Part shown: positions 52,335 through 61,351 of the stretch, piece after piece
How the letters are laid out: the number at the start of each line of letters is the position of its first letter
Position numbering within the stretch: position 1 is the stretch's first letter
DNA from: an uncultured Acidimicrobiales bacterium
Lineage (GTDB): Bacteria; Actinomycetota; Acidimicrobiia; Acidimicrobiales; SZUA-35
Assembly: GCA_938002965.1 (NCBI GenBank)
Contig: CALKZY010000013.1
Location: forward strand, 124,001 to 188,000
Length of the DNA stretch: 64,000 bases
Reading direction: 5' to 3'
Program-made: the position numbers and the translations under genes
Notes under the pieces: generated by a model
Seen by the model: only the letters and a program-made list of their open reading frames with translations
Database searches by the model: none
What the model was told of the DNA's origin: nothing

Positions 52335-53096
52335 CTAGCAGTCAAAAGTGATGATTTCTATGCCTTGGATCAGGGCTTGAGGATCGTAGTCCTCGGTCTC
52401 GTTGTAGCCCTCCTCAGTGACATAGACACCAGCTTGTGGGCCTGTTCCGGTACGGAAACTGATGGCCTCGGGCCCAGCGGCGAAGGCAACGTACTCTCGA
52501 CTCTCACCCTCGATGCTGTAGCTGAGGGTTGCCGGGCCGTAAACGCTGGCGGCGACGGCCAGCTCTGCCCCGGGGCCAACCCCAGCGGCCGTCTGATAGC
52601 GAGGCGTGTCCGCAAGGAAGTAACTGAGCTTCGGCCCTTCCCCGACGATGGCCAGGGCGTAGAACTCGACGTCGCCGGAAGCATTGGTGACGGTCACTCC
52701 TTCGGTGTCAGCCAACGGCCCCTGGTCCTCGTATGGTCCGACTTCCAGATCGGGCAGTGCTGCCACTAAGTCGTCTCTGGTCATGCACAGTTCGGCTGCA
52801 CCGAATGAGGTGTCGGTGACAACGACGGCAGGAGCCTGGTCGAGGCCGTCGCCGTCTGGGGCGTCGCCGTTTGCGGCGTCGGTTGATTCGGCTGTCGAGT
52901 CAGCGGCCACTGTCGTGGTTGTCGTTTCGGCGCCTTCGCTAACATCGCCTTCTTCGGCCGCCAGATCAATGGTGCTGGAAACACCACTGTCGGCCTCGTC
53001 GGAGTCGGCGTCTCCCCCGCATGCGGCTAATCCCGAAGCCATGCTCACCATCATCAAAACGCCAACGCCAAATCGCGCCCGCCGTCCACTACTCAT
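52335..53096 (-). CDS. secreted lipoprotein of unknown function
   Basis: 253 residues. Signal peptide with lipobox GLAAC (Cys at about residue 26), then an acidic, Thr/Ala/Asp-rich linker of about 65 residues. A folded part (about 100-253) contains AELCMTRDDLVAALPDLEVG, NASGDVEFYALAIV, AELAVAASVYGPATLSYSIE and a final FDC. The two Cys (LCM and FDC) could pair. No known domain recognised. It is downstream of the MarR gene on the same strand, 98 bp apart. Confidence 0.72.
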   Translation of the reverse strand: MSSGRRARFGVGVLMMVSMASGLAACGGDADSDEADSGVSSTIDLAAEEGDVSEGAETTTTTVAADSTAESTDAANGDAPDGDGLDQAPAVVVTDTSFGAAELCMTRDDLVAALPDLEVGPYEDQGPLADTEGVTVTNASGDVEFYALAIVGEGPKLSYFLADTPRYQTAAGVGPGAELAVAASVYGPATLSYSIEGESREYVAFAAGPEAISFRTGTGPQAGVYVTEEGYNETEDYDPQALIQGIEIITFDC

Positions 53097-53194
53097 TGAT
53101 CTCCACCTCGAGAGTCAAATCCGATTCGTCGTCAGCCATCGTAGACCGATCGCTGTCGACAACAGCGTCAGCGATGGGCCAACGGCTGCCACCG

Positions 53195-53710
53195 TCATCT
53201 GTCTCCCGGAGTTGCTTGGGGGTTGAGGTATTCGGGGTGGTCGCATAGCGCGGCGGCCACCGGGCCGAGTGCCTCGGCCAAGGCCGCTGTTTGCGCCGGT
53301 GAAAGGTGGTCGAAAATCACTCGCCGTACGGTGCGAACGTGATCAGGGGCTGCTGCTTTGAGCCGATTCACTCCGTTGGCCGTCAAGGTTGCTTGCTTGA
53401 CTCGCCGGTCGTTGGGGTCCTGGTTGATGTCGATGTCACCCCGATCAACCAGACGCTTCATCCGGTGGGTCAGGCGGCTCGGGGACAGGTCGGCGTCGTC
53501 GGCTAGGTCGGTGAGCCGCATGGTGTTGTCGGGGACCTCCGACAGGGTGACCAGAATGTGATAGTGCACGCCTAGCAGGTCGTGGTTGACCCGCATGTCC
53601 CGCTCGATTTCAGGAAAGGCTCGTTGGACGAGGGTGAGAATGGCCCTCCACGCCGAAGCCTCTTCGGCATTGAGCCAGTTCGGCTCTTCAGACTCTGTCT
53701 CGTTCTCCAC
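53195..53710 (-). CDS. MarR-family transcriptional regulator
   Basis: 171 residues. Winged helix-turn-helix: YHILVTLSEVPDNTMRLTDL, ADDADLSPSRLTHRMKRLVD, RGDIDINQDPNDRRVKQATL (the conserved DxRxxxxxLT wing). Dimerisation helices lie at both ends. It is divergent from the FMN-reductase gene and probably binds the two palindromes between them, repressing itself and the reductase. Confidence 0.92.
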   Translation of the reverse strand: MENETESEEPNWLNAEEASAWRAILTLVQRAFPEIERDMRVNHDLLGVHYHILVTLSEVPDNTMRLTDLADDADLSPSRLTHRMKRLVDRGDIDINQDPNDRRVKQATLTANGVNRLKAAAPDHVRTVRRVIFDHLSPAQTAALAEALGPVAAALCDHPEYLNPQATPGDR

Positions 53711-53727
53711 AACTATCAGCGTATAGC

Positions 53728-53788
53728 TTGACGCGTCAACAAATCCGGGATACGTTGAGGATTCAGAGATTAACTTGATGCGTCAAGT
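53728..53788. promoter_or_regulatory. two palindromic MarR-type operators
   Basis: TTGACGCGTCAA (53728-53739) is a perfect 12-bp palindrome, 18 bp before the MarR start codon. ACTTGATGCGTCAAGT (53773-53788) is a near-perfect 16-bp copy with one central mismatch, 91 bp before the FMN-reductase ATG. The repeated TTGAyGCGTCAA core at a 47-bp spacing is typical of MarR autoregulation. Confidence 0.75.
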
Positions 53789-53878
53789 GAATGACCACAC
53801 CATGACATCCGAGCCAACAAATCCAGACAGAGGCCATCGCCGGATAGTCCACGTTCGAATCAGTTAAGGAGTTACGAC

Positions 53879-54421
53879 ATGAAGATCCTGGCCATTCCGG
53901 CCAGCCCCAGCGTCAACGGAATCAACCGTCAGCTATTGGGGCACGCCGCCCGACTACTCGAAGGTGGACTGGTGCCCAATGCCGAAGTCGAGTTCATTGA
54001 CCTCAACGACTACGAGCTTCCGATCTACACACCGCAGCGTGAGCAGGAGGGCGCTGTCCCGGCACTTGCCCACGAGCTGTACGACAAAGTCGGATCAACC
54101 GACACAGTCCTCATATCGTTCGCCGAGTACAACGGGTCCTACACCTCGGCGTGGAAGAACATCTACGACTGGATGTCGCGCATCGACATGGCCGTCTACC
54201 AGAACAAGAAGGTGATCATGTTGGCCGCCAGCCCAGGCCCACGAGGCGGAGCCGGCGTGCTTGGTGCGGCAACGATGAGTGCACCCTTCTTCGGGGCCGA
54301 GTTGGTGGGTAGTCTCGGCATCGCCCGTTTCCACGACAACTTCGATGCCAACACCGGCGAGCTGTCGGACCTCGACCTCAACGCCCAACTCGAGAAGCTT
54401 CTGGCATCGCTGGCCGACTGA
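53879..54421 (+). CDS. NADPH-dependent FMN reductase family protein
   Basis: 180 residues, flavodoxin-like. Starts with ILAIPASPSVNGINRQLLGH (phosphate-binding loop), then FAEYNGSYTSAWKNIYDWMS (the typical PEYNxxxxxxLKNxxDW region) and KKVIMLAASPGPRGGAGVLG. Such enzymes reduce quinones, azo compounds or chromate. Its ribosome site AAGGAG is 6 nt before the ATG. Regulation by the divergent MarR protein is likely. Confidence 0.9.
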   Translation: MKILAIPASPSVNGINRQLLGHAARLLEGGLVPNAEVEFIDLNDYELPIYTPQREQEGAVPALAHELYDKVGSTDTVLISFAEYNGSYTSAWKNIYDWMSRIDMAVYQNKKVIMLAASPGPRGGAGVLGAATMSAPFFGAELVGSLGIARFHDNFDANTGELSDLDLNAQLEKLLASLAD

Positions 54422-54520
54422 GCCGATACTCACTACTGTCAGGGTTCACCTCGACATCTCCTGACCCAAGCACGTTTCGCACCCAACTGCCGTCAACCAT
54501 CCATCTCTGAGGAGAATCTC

Positions 54521-55177
54521 ATGGCCGATCAAAACCTGAAGGTGCAACCCGGCGGGCCATACGTGGTAACCGGAGCCGTTCCACTTCGAACCAAAACCCC
54601 GGTGATATCCGAAGACGGCGAACCTCTCACCTGGCGGACCGGCGAGATCACAGACGAAGGCGCAGCCTACGCCCTTTGCCGTTGCGGCGGTTCCGCCAAC
54701 AAGCCGTACTGTGACGGCACCCACGCCAACAACGGCTTCGACGGCACCGAAGCGGCCGCCACCGACGACTACGCCACCCGCCGAACCGCCTACCCCGGGA
54801 CCGGGATCGACGTGTACGACGACCGGTCCATCTGCGTCCACGCCGGATTCTGTGGAAACAAGGTGTCCAATGTCTGGAAGATGGCTCCCAAGACTGACGA
54901 CACCGTCGTCCGTAGCCAGGTCATGGCCATGGTCGAACGCTGCCCGTCGGGAGCGCTCACCTACGAGGTGGCAGGCACCGAAATCGAACCGGACCTGCCC
55001 ACCGAGATCGCCGTCATTCCCGACGGCCCACTGTGGCTGAGCGGCGGAATCGCCGTGGAACGATCAGACGGCCAGCCGGTGGAAATCCGCAACCGGGTCA
55101 CGCTGTGCCGCTGCGGTCACTCGGCGTCAAAACCGCTATGCGACGGCTCCCACAAAGAAGCTGGCTTCACCGGCTAG
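54521..55177 (+). CDS. double CDGSH iron-sulfur protein with an internal Fer4-like domain
   Basis: 218 residues in three parts. First CDGSH zinc-finger-type domain: LCRCGGSANKPYCDGTH (about 47-63), binding a 2Fe-2S cluster by three Cys and one His. A middle domain with ICVHAGFCGNKVSNVWK and ERCPSGAL (about 105-150), like the divergent 4Fe-4S mono-cluster domain (Fer4_19). Second CDGSH: LCRCGHSASKPLCDGSH near the C-terminus. The fused form is known in bacteria and may move electrons or act in Fe-S or redox sensing. It lies 99 bp after the FMN reductase gene with GAGGAG 7 nt before the ATG, so it may be in the same regulon. Confidence 0.9.
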   Translation: MADQNLKVQPGGPYVVTGAVPLRTKTPVISEDGEPLTWRTGEITDEGAAYALCRCGGSANKPYCDGTHANNGFDGTEAAATDDYATRRTAYPGTGIDVYDDRSICVHAGFCGNKVSNVWKMAPKTDDTVVRSQVMAMVERCPSGALTYEVAGTEIEPDLPTEIAVIPDGPLWLSGGIAVERSDGQPVEIRNRVTLCRCGHSASKPLCDGSHKEAGFTG

Positions 55178-55287
55178 CGATCTGACTCATAGTCCCCATG
55201 CTCCCGCACCGGAGGCTCTGCGGCACAACATGGAGGACTACAACTCCAACCAGCTGCCTCAAGAGACGGCGCTCGTAGGCTCGGGCT

Positions 55288-56190
55288 ATGGAATCTCCTT
55301 CCTTCCTGCTGGAGGTCAGCCTGGCCGATGACGATGGCGCGCCAGATGAACCGTCCCCGGCTCAAGACACTCCGGACTCCGACGGCGAATGGGACCCGAA
55401 CGACTTCCCCAGCTGGTATCGGGACAAGGTCGCCCCCGCAGAGAACGAATCGGATGACGATGAGTTGGGCGCCCTTGAACCGAATGATGGTGAATCGAAC
55501 GGCAAGAAGTCGAACGACGAGCCAACCAACTATCCCTTTGGCCTGGCCGCAGTCCAGACGCTGGATCGTCTCAAGTTCGCGCCTATCACCGTGCTGGTTG
55601 GGGACAACGGATCGGGCAAGTCGACGATCGTCGAAGCCATCGCCGTAGCCGCCGGATTCAACCCCGAAGGTGGCAGCAGAAACCTGAACTTCGCCACCCA
55701 CGACACCCATAGTGCTTTACACGAGAGATTGGTGCTGAGATGGGAGATGAGACCCCGATGGGGTTGGTTCCTGCGAGCAGAAACCTTCTATGGCATGGCG
55801 TCACACATTACCGAGGATGACGATCCCTCGGGCGGCGTCGCCCACATCTTTCCCGACCTACACAACCGGTCTCACGGTGAGTCGTTCCTCACCTTGGCGG
55901 AGAGCCGCTTCACCGGACGAGGTCTGTATCTGTTCGACGAACCCGAGTCTGCGCTGTCAATACAGGGCCTAATGCGTCTCTCTGCCCTAATCAACCAGTC
56001 GATGGCGAGAGGCTCACAGTTCATCATCTCCACCCACTCGCCGCTGCTGATGGCGCTGCCGGGAGCCACCATCTACGAGCTTGACGCCGACTCCGGTATC
56101 GAACAACTGGCTTTTGACGACATGACGTCCACCGTTCTCTGGCGGCGTTTCTTCGATGACCCTCTCAGTTTCCACCAGACGCTTGCCTGA
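55288..56190 (+). CDS. AAA/ABC-type ATPase (predicted ATPase, COG3910-like)
   Basis: 300 residues. Walker A is VGDNGSGKSTIVEAIAVAAG (about residue 110), Walker B LYLFDEPESALSIQGLMRLS, and the switch His is in IISTHSPLLMALP. A HGESFL segment sits where the ABC-type signature is expected. The N-terminus holds an unusual acidic/Asn-rich stretch (about 12-82, DDDGAPDEP to NGKKSNDEP) before the catalytic core begins at AAVQTLDRLKFAPITVLVG. Single-gene ATPases of this sort are common, and the function is unknown. No nuclease partner is adjacent. Confidence 0.85.
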   Translation: MESPSFLLEVSLADDDGAPDEPSPAQDTPDSDGEWDPNDFPSWYRDKVAPAENESDDDELGALEPNDGESNGKKSNDEPTNYPFGLAAVQTLDRLKFAPITVLVGDNGSGKSTIVEAIAVAAGFNPEGGSRNLNFATHDTHSALHERLVLRWEMRPRWGWFLRAETFYGMASHITEDDDPSGGVAHIFPDLHNRSHGESFLTLAESRFTGRGLYLFDEPESALSIQGLMRLSALINQSMARGSQFIISTHSPLLMALPGATIYELDADSGIEQLAFDDMTSTVLWRRFFDDPLSFHQTLA

Positions 56191-56289
56191 TTGACAATCG
56201 TTTTGAACCACCTGGCGCCGGTCAGCTAGCGTTGTTTCACCACCACAACCCTTCGCCGCCAGTCGGCGACACCTAGCAGGGGAACACCT

Positions 56290-58224
56290 ATGCCACCAAC
56301 CTCGTCCTCGCGTTTGGCGCGTTCATTTCGATTAGCGATCTTGGCGCTGACACTCATTGCCGGCAGCCAGCTCGCCGTTGGAGGCGCTGACGCCGAACAG
56401 CCGGCCGAAGAAGACGTTTCCATCTGGCGGGTCTTCGTTGACGACCAGACCGACGTCAACCGCCTGGCCAACGGTAACTACGACCTAGTCGAAGGCCGGG
56501 GCGACGACTATCTCCTGGTCGTGGGTGAAGACGCCACCGCCACCCAACTTCGGCGCGACGGATTCCGCATTCAGCGTGACCGTCAACTCAGCCCGATTAA
56601 GGGTGTTGACGGCAGAGTCCAAGCCAACGGCGCCTTCGCCGCCGCAGCCGCCACCTTCTACGGCGGGTACCGCACGGTCGATGAGCACTACGCCCACCTC
56701 GATCAGGTTGCAGGCGACCACGGATCGCTGGCCACGGCCTACGACTACGGCGACTCGTGGCGCAAGACAACCGGTGCCACCAATCCCAACGAACTGAAAG
56801 CCATCTGTCTCACGGCCAAGCAGTCGGGTGACTGCCAGCTCAGCCCAAACTCGAACAAACCGAGAGCCCTGGTCATGGCCGCCATCCACGCCCGAGAACT
56901 ACAAACCTCGGAAGTGGCCTACCGCCTCATTGACGAGTTGACCGATGCCTACGGCACCGATCCGGAAATCACCATGATCATGGATACCACCGAGACCTGG
57001 ATCATTCCGGTGGTCAACCCCGACGGCCGCGAGATCGTGGAGAGCGGGGGCAACAGTCCGTACCTGCAGCGTAAGAACGCCAACGACTCCCGAGGCAACT
57101 GCGCCGAACCGCCAACTGCCAGCAACCATCACGGTGTCGACTTGAACCGTAATGCCTCGGCCTACAACTACGGCGGCATTGGCACGTCTACCAATGCCTG
57201 CGCACAGACCTATCGGGGTGAGGGCCCGGCGTCGGAACCCGAGCAGGCCTTCCTTGAAGCGCTGTTCCGCGACCTCTGGCCCGACCAGAAGGGCGCACCC
57301 GGCGACGCAGTGGCCTCCAGCGCCACCGGAACCATGATCACCATGCACAGCTACGGCAACCTCATTCTGCTCCCACCCGGGGCCGGCGGGACCACCCCCA
57401 ACGACAACGAGCTGCGGCACCTGGCATTTCGCATGAGCCATTACAACGGCTACCAGACCGGAACCGGTCCGGAGATCTTGTACGGAGTCACCGGCGCCAC
57501 TGACGACTTTGCCTACTACGACCTCGGTGTGGCCAGCTTCACCTACGAGCTGTCCCCATCGAGCGGTTCATGTTCCGGCTTCACCCCCAACTACAGCTGT
57601 GTCGACTCGTCGATATGGCCCATCAACCGGGACGCTCTGCTGTATTCGCTGAAGGTGGCCGGATCACCATATGTCACCCCACTCGGGCCGACGGCGCTGT
57701 CGGCCTCTACCTCGGCTTCGTCCGTTTCCCAGAACGAGTCGATCACGGTTTCAGCTTCGGTCGATGACAACGCACTCGGCACCAGCGGGATCAGCCGGCC
57801 GGGCACGCAGAACGTCGTGGCCGCCGAGTACTACCTTGACGTTCTTCCCACCGATGGTGGAACGGCAGTGGCCATGTCGGCCGCCGACGGATCGTTCAAC
57901 GAGCGTTCGGAATCAGCGCAGGCCACCATTGACGCAACCGAATTATCGGTCGGTCAACACACCGTCTATATCCGAGGGCGAGACGCCGGGGGAACCTGGG
58001 GTTCGTTCACAGCCGCCACCTTCGAGGTGACCGAAGGCAGTGGGCCGACCACCACGACCACGACAACTCAGCCGACGACCACAACAACGACAACTCAGCC
58101 AACGACAACGACGACTACAACTCAGCCAACGACCACAACAACCACCACTGAACCAAGCACCACCACGACACGGCGCACCAACAAGAAGGGCAAGCCGGTC
58201 GGGCCCCGGCCTCGACCGATCTAG
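56290..58224 (+). CDS. secreted M14 zinc carboxypeptidase with Thr-rich tail
   Basis: 644 residues. Signal peptide (RLAILALTLIAGSQLAVGGA), propeptide (about 37-125), then the M14 domain (about 130-455). Zinc ligands are in AIHARELQTSEV (HxxE) and TMHSYGNLILLP; substrate region VNPDGREIVESGG and GVDLNRNASAYNYGG; catalytic Glu in ASFTYELSPSS. A beta-sandwich region of about 115 residues follows, then about four TTTTTTTQP repeats and a basic C-terminus. It would trim peptides outside the cell. The Thr-rich linker suggests a cell-wall spacer. No sorting motif or C-terminal helix was seen. Confidence 0.92.
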   Translation: MPPTSSSRLARSFRLAILALTLIAGSQLAVGGADAEQPAEEDVSIWRVFVDDQTDVNRLANGNYDLVEGRGDDYLLVVGEDATATQLRRDGFRIQRDRQLSPIKGVDGRVQANGAFAAAAATFYGGYRTVDEHYAHLDQVAGDHGSLATAYDYGDSWRKTTGATNPNELKAICLTAKQSGDCQLSPNSNKPRALVMAAIHARELQTSEVAYRLIDELTDAYGTDPEITMIMDTTETWIIPVVNPDGREIVESGGNSPYLQRKNANDSRGNCAEPPTASNHHGVDLNRNASAYNYGGIGTSTNACAQTYRGEGPASEPEQAFLEALFRDLWPDQKGAPGDAVASSATGTMITMHSYGNLILLPPGAGGTTPNDNELRHLAFRMSHYNGYQTGTGPEILYGVTGATDDFAYYDLGVASFTYELSPSSGSCSGFTPNYSCVDSSIWPINRDALLYSLKVAGSPYVTPLGPTALSASTSASSVSQNESITVSASVDDNALGTSGISRPGTQNVVAAEYYLDVLPTDGGTAVAMSAADGSFNERSESAQATIDATELSVGQHTVYIRGRDAGGTWGSFTAATFEVTEGSGPTTTTTTTQPTTTTTTTQPTTTTTTTQPTTTTTTTEPSTTTTRRTNKKGKPVGPRPRPI

Positions 58225-58264
58225 TCCACTCACCAAACCAGGATCGCCGATGGACCGGTGTGGC

Positions 58265-59743
58265 TCAGCAACCAATGCCGAGCCACACCGGAACATCGCG
58301 GCCGGTTCCGGCCACGACGCTCTGGCCGGCGATGTTCATTTCGGTTGATGCTCCGCCGTCAAACTTGATCAGGTCCTCATAGCCGTTGTTGCGGAACCAG
58401 GTCAGCAGGTCGCGGGTATCCACAGTGGAAGTAGCGCCGAAGACCAGACGCTGGGTGTCCTGGTCGACGGCCACAAACGAGTGATTGCGGGTCTGGTAGG
58501 TGTAGGGATCGACGCTGTAGTCGCTCAAGAAGTTGTGGTCGTCCTGGCCCGACACTCGAAGTGGGACACCGGCGCTGGCCCAGATCCACTCGTTGGTGCC
58601 GACGATCTCTTCGGGCTCGAGGTTCTGCAGGTACGGCGAGATTTCTGCAGCCGCCTGCCATTGCTCCAACACCATGGCGCCGTCGTGGAACATCACGCTG
58701 TTCAGCCTGGTGTCGCTGCTAGTGACGGGGTTACCCGGCCATGTTTGAATAACCGTCTTGGGGCTCGTGTCGACTCGGAGCCCGAACACTCCCCGGTCAG
58801 TTCGATCCGATGAGCTCTTGGTATGGATGCCGTCGACGATACCGACGCCCAGCGTGTCGGGATTGGATTGGTCCTTGGTGGCCAGCGACATCCAATTGGC
58901 ATTAATCGACGCCACGGTGCACCGCTCGGTACTTGCGTCGAAAACACGGTTGGCGATTGCTCGGTTCATGTCGACCTGGACGCCCCGGAACGAGCCTGTC
59001 CCACCGCTGACCCGACTAATTGTTTTGTCGAAGGCCTGGTAGCCGTTGACGGCCAGGCTGGCTGAAGCCAGCGGAACAATTCCCTCAACGATGCAGTGGT
59101 CGGAGGCCGCCGTTTCTTCGGTGTAGATGCTGTGGCAGGTCCCGGTGAAACGCAGGTACTCCCGCAGCTCACTGAAGTTCACCACCATCTCGTGACGTGA
59201 CAAGCTACCGCTTTGCAGTAGCCCTGCCCAATAGGCCTCTCCGCTGTCGGTAGCGGTGCGGCACAAGATGTTGTCGTACACCAAACGGACAAACTCGAGG
59301 TCGGAAACGTTGCCGTATCGATTCTGGAACTCCGGCCCGTCGGTGAAGTTCTTGGCGATTTCTTTGAGAGACTTTCCGCTGGCCCGAACGCCGGCCCAAT
59401 AGTCAAGTCCCGACTCCACCGGCTGGCGAAGAAAGACCGCCTGGTAAAGCCTCCACACCTGAGCGTGGCGCTGTGAGAAGCCGACGATGTCATCGAACTC
59501 GGCGCCTGGACCGGAGATGGCACACTGCCCCGACGCCGCCGAAGCGGACGAACCGGCCAACGGGGGAACAGCTACAACTGAGCCGACGGCCAGGAGTATG
59601 GCCACAACGCTAGGCATCCACCAGGAGGAGCGACCCGTCGTTGTCAAGCTCGGTGCTTCGGCGCGGACGGTTCTCAACTGGCGATCTTCTCTCACCCCAA
59701 GATGAACGACAGGCAGACAACCGGACCTGAGAACGGTGAGCAC
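58265..59743 (-). CDS. secreted DUF4214-like/phosphodiester-glycosidase-like protein
   Basis: 492 residues. A membrane or signal segment lies at about 43-70 (MPSVVAILLAVGSVVAVPPL); starting at M43 (59617) is an alternative. DUF4214-like repeats follow (VWRLYQAVFLRQPVESGLDY, FVRLVYDNILCRTATDSGEA). The C-terminal half (about 230-492) resembles the NAGPA/phosphodiester glycosidase domain, with VASINANWMSL, GVFGLRVDTSPKTVIQTW, HSFVAVDQDTQRLVFGATS and the signature KFDGGASTEMNIAG. It may release sugar-phosphodiester caps from wall polymers. It is convergent with the carboxypeptidase. Confidence 0.82.
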   Translation of the reverse strand: MLTVLRSGCLPVVHLGVREDRQLRTVRAEAPSLTTTGRSSWWMPSVVAILLAVGSVVAVPPLAGSSASAASGQCAISGPGAEFDDIVGFSQRHAQVWRLYQAVFLRQPVESGLDYWAGVRASGKSLKEIAKNFTDGPEFQNRYGNVSDLEFVRLVYDNILCRTATDSGEAYWAGLLQSGSLSRHEMVVNFSELREYLRFTGTCHSIYTEETAASDHCIVEGIVPLASASLAVNGYQAFDKTISRVSGGTGSFRGVQVDMNRAIANRVFDASTERCTVASINANWMSLATKDQSNPDTLGVGIVDGIHTKSSSDRTDRGVFGLRVDTSPKTVIQTWPGNPVTSSDTRLNSVMFHDGAMVLEQWQAAAEISPYLQNLEPEEIVGTNEWIWASAGVPLRVSGQDDHNFLSDYSVDPYTYQTRNHSFVAVDQDTQRLVFGATSTVDTRDLLTWFRNNGYEDLIKFDGGASTEMNIAGQSVVAGTGRDVPVWLGIGC

Positions 59744-59927
59744 ATCTACTCACGGGTGACAGAAGGTCAAATAGCTCCCATGGGCGCTTGAAGAGCGACC
59801 ACCCAGGTACCCTCGCAATCGTCGTAGGCGAAATTCGAACCGTTTCGAAGGTGGAGAAGCGGCAGGAGCGCCCCGATCGAGCGTCGCGACGATCGTCCAC
59901 CACCGGTAGCTGACTCTGGATTGGAGG

Positions 59928-61241
59928 GTGTCAACTGTGGCTGGGAGGAAGCAGGCAGCTATCGCCGTCGCGTTGGCGCTCAGCGCGCTTGTAGTCTTGG
60001 CCCTTCGAAGTGGGGACGGCAGCTCCGACGCCAGCGCCAACAACAGCGCCGCCACAGCCCGCGAGTCAGCTGAACCATCCGACCCACCGGTCGACCCGGC
60101 TGAAGAATCAGGCAACGAAGCACCGTCTGCGCCAACCGAGCAGGACGATCTTCCGGCCGCTACTCCCGGCGAGGACGTGCTGCCCGAACCGATCGAGCCC
60201 AGCTCCGACATCCTGGCCGAGGTCCTGGGTAACTACGACGATGGGGGCCTGATCGTCCTGCCGGCCGGCATCTACAAGGTCGGCGATCTTGACGGACTCA
60301 ACCCGTCGTCCCGCCTAACCGTTGTCGCCGAACGCCGGAACGAAGTTCAGGTGGTCAGAACCGCCGATGAAATCGGTGAAACCGACTTCTGGATCAAGAA
60401 CAGCTCCAACATCACCTTCGCCGGGATCTGGTTCCGAGACGTGTCCACGGTCGTCTCGTCCTCTTCGGACATTGAGTTCCGCTATACCAGACACTCATAT
60501 CCAATCGAGGCACACCCCGACCCCGCCAACACCTGGTGTTCGAGTAACAGCCAACCGAATGGGCTAGAAATCAACGGGCGGTCGCAGAACGTCGACCTTT
60601 ACGGCGTTTCCATCGACGGTATCGGCAACGACGGCATCAAGCTGGTCCAGTCCGACCATGTCGACGTCGTCGGCACCGTGATTACGAACGTCAACCACGG
60701 CTTCCTCCAGAAGGGGAACACCAACGGTGACTGCAGTTCGGTGGACGGCGACAACTATCACTATGACGGGGTCCAGTTCGTTAACGGATCGGTCGACGAC
60801 TTCACGCTGAAGGACTCTTACGTTGGGCGGCGAATCGTCATGCAGGTCGACGCTGGCGGCGAGAGCAACGGCAATGTCGTCATTGACAACGTCTGGTTGA
60901 TGGCCGAAGCGTCAGACGAATATCCCGCCGAGTACGACTGCGTGACCATGCTGATGCGCGTGAACCGTGACGCTGCCTCGGGCGCTCGGCAAACCGTCAC
61001 CACCAGTGACTTGTGGTCGTTTTGTGATCCGTCCATCGATGGCGAGCTGCATTGGACAACCGGCGGGAACCGAGGCGACGATCTGATCATCAACGGACAG
61101 GTCATTCCCGAAACACAGACGAACACCAACGTCCAGTTCGACGAAGTCCGCTTCGCCAAAGCCGATATCAGCAACTCGCCAGCCGCAGTTTGGCGAGCCG
61201 CCAACCCCTACCAAGAGTGGCTGCTGGATCAGTTGCCCTAG
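59928..61241 (+). CDS. membrane-anchored beta-helix (pectate-lyase-like) protein
   Basis: 437 residues, GTG start at 59928 (GTG 59937 possible). One N-terminal membrane segment or uncleaved signal (AAIAVALALSALVVLAL), then an acidic Pro/Glu linker of about 60 residues. A right-handed parallel beta-helix follows (about 95-380), with repeated short strands such as FWIKNSSNITFAGIWFRDVS, NGLEINGRSQNVDLYGVSID and DFTLKDSYVGRRIVMQVDAG. Proteins of this type bind or cut polysaccharides, but no catalytic set is clear. Ends QEWLLDQLP. Confidence 0.78.
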   Translation: MSTVAGRKQAAIAVALALSALVVLALRSGDGSSDASANNSAATARESAEPSDPPVDPAEESGNEAPSAPTEQDDLPAATPGEDVLPEPIEPSSDILAEVLGNYDDGGLIVLPAGIYKVGDLDGLNPSSRLTVVAERRNEVQVVRTADEIGETDFWIKNSSNITFAGIWFRDVSTVVSSSSDIEFRYTRHSYPIEAHPDPANTWCSSNSQPNGLEINGRSQNVDLYGVSIDGIGNDGIKLVQSDHVDVVGTVITNVNHGFLQKGNTNGDCSSVDGDNYHYDGVQFVNGSVDDFTLKDSYVGRRIVMQVDAGGESNGNVVIDNVWLMAEASDEYPAEYDCVTMLMRVNRDAASGARQTVTTSDLWSFCDPSIDGELHWTTGGNRGDDLIINGQVIPETQTNTNVQFDEVRFAKADISNSPAAVWRAANPYQEWLLDQLP

Positions 61242-61256
61242 AGCGGATTCGGCGGA

Positions 61257-61286
61257 GTTAGCTCTCCTGCGGGAAGTGGAGCTAAC
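61257..61286 (+). terminator. hairpin after the beta-helix gene
   Basis: GTTAGCTC and GAGCTAAC form a perfect 8-bp stem that can extend by CC/GG with a bulged T. It lies 16 nt after the beta-helix stop and directly before the GTG of a small ORF. It may be a terminator or an attenuator for the short genes that follow. Confidence 0.5.
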
Positions 61287-61349
61287 GTGGCTGACCAGCC
61301 TCGCGACATGCTGGAGACACTGAGCTGGATGCTGGAGACACTGAGCTGA
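61287..61349 (+). CDS. possible 20-residue leader peptide with internal duplication
   Basis: GTG to TGA encodes VADQPRDMLETLSWMLETLS. The DNA holds a 21-bp tandem duplication (GATGCTGGAGACACTGAGCTG, twice, about 61307-61348) that keeps the frame. It ends 2 nt before the ATG of the next small gene, so translation could be coupled. It may be a leader peptide, an upstream coupling ORF or chance. Confidence 0.35.
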   Translation: MADQPRDMLETLSWMLETLS

Positions 61350-61351
61350 CC

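Noticed and set aside
55288-56190. AAA ATPase as part of a defence system
   Set aside because: No nuclease, helicase, toxin or methylase gene is adjacent. The neighbours are a CDGSH protein and a secreted peptidase.
56191-56196. TTGACA as a -35 box for the carboxypeptidase gene
   Set aside because: No acceptable -10 sequence was found at 16-19 bp.
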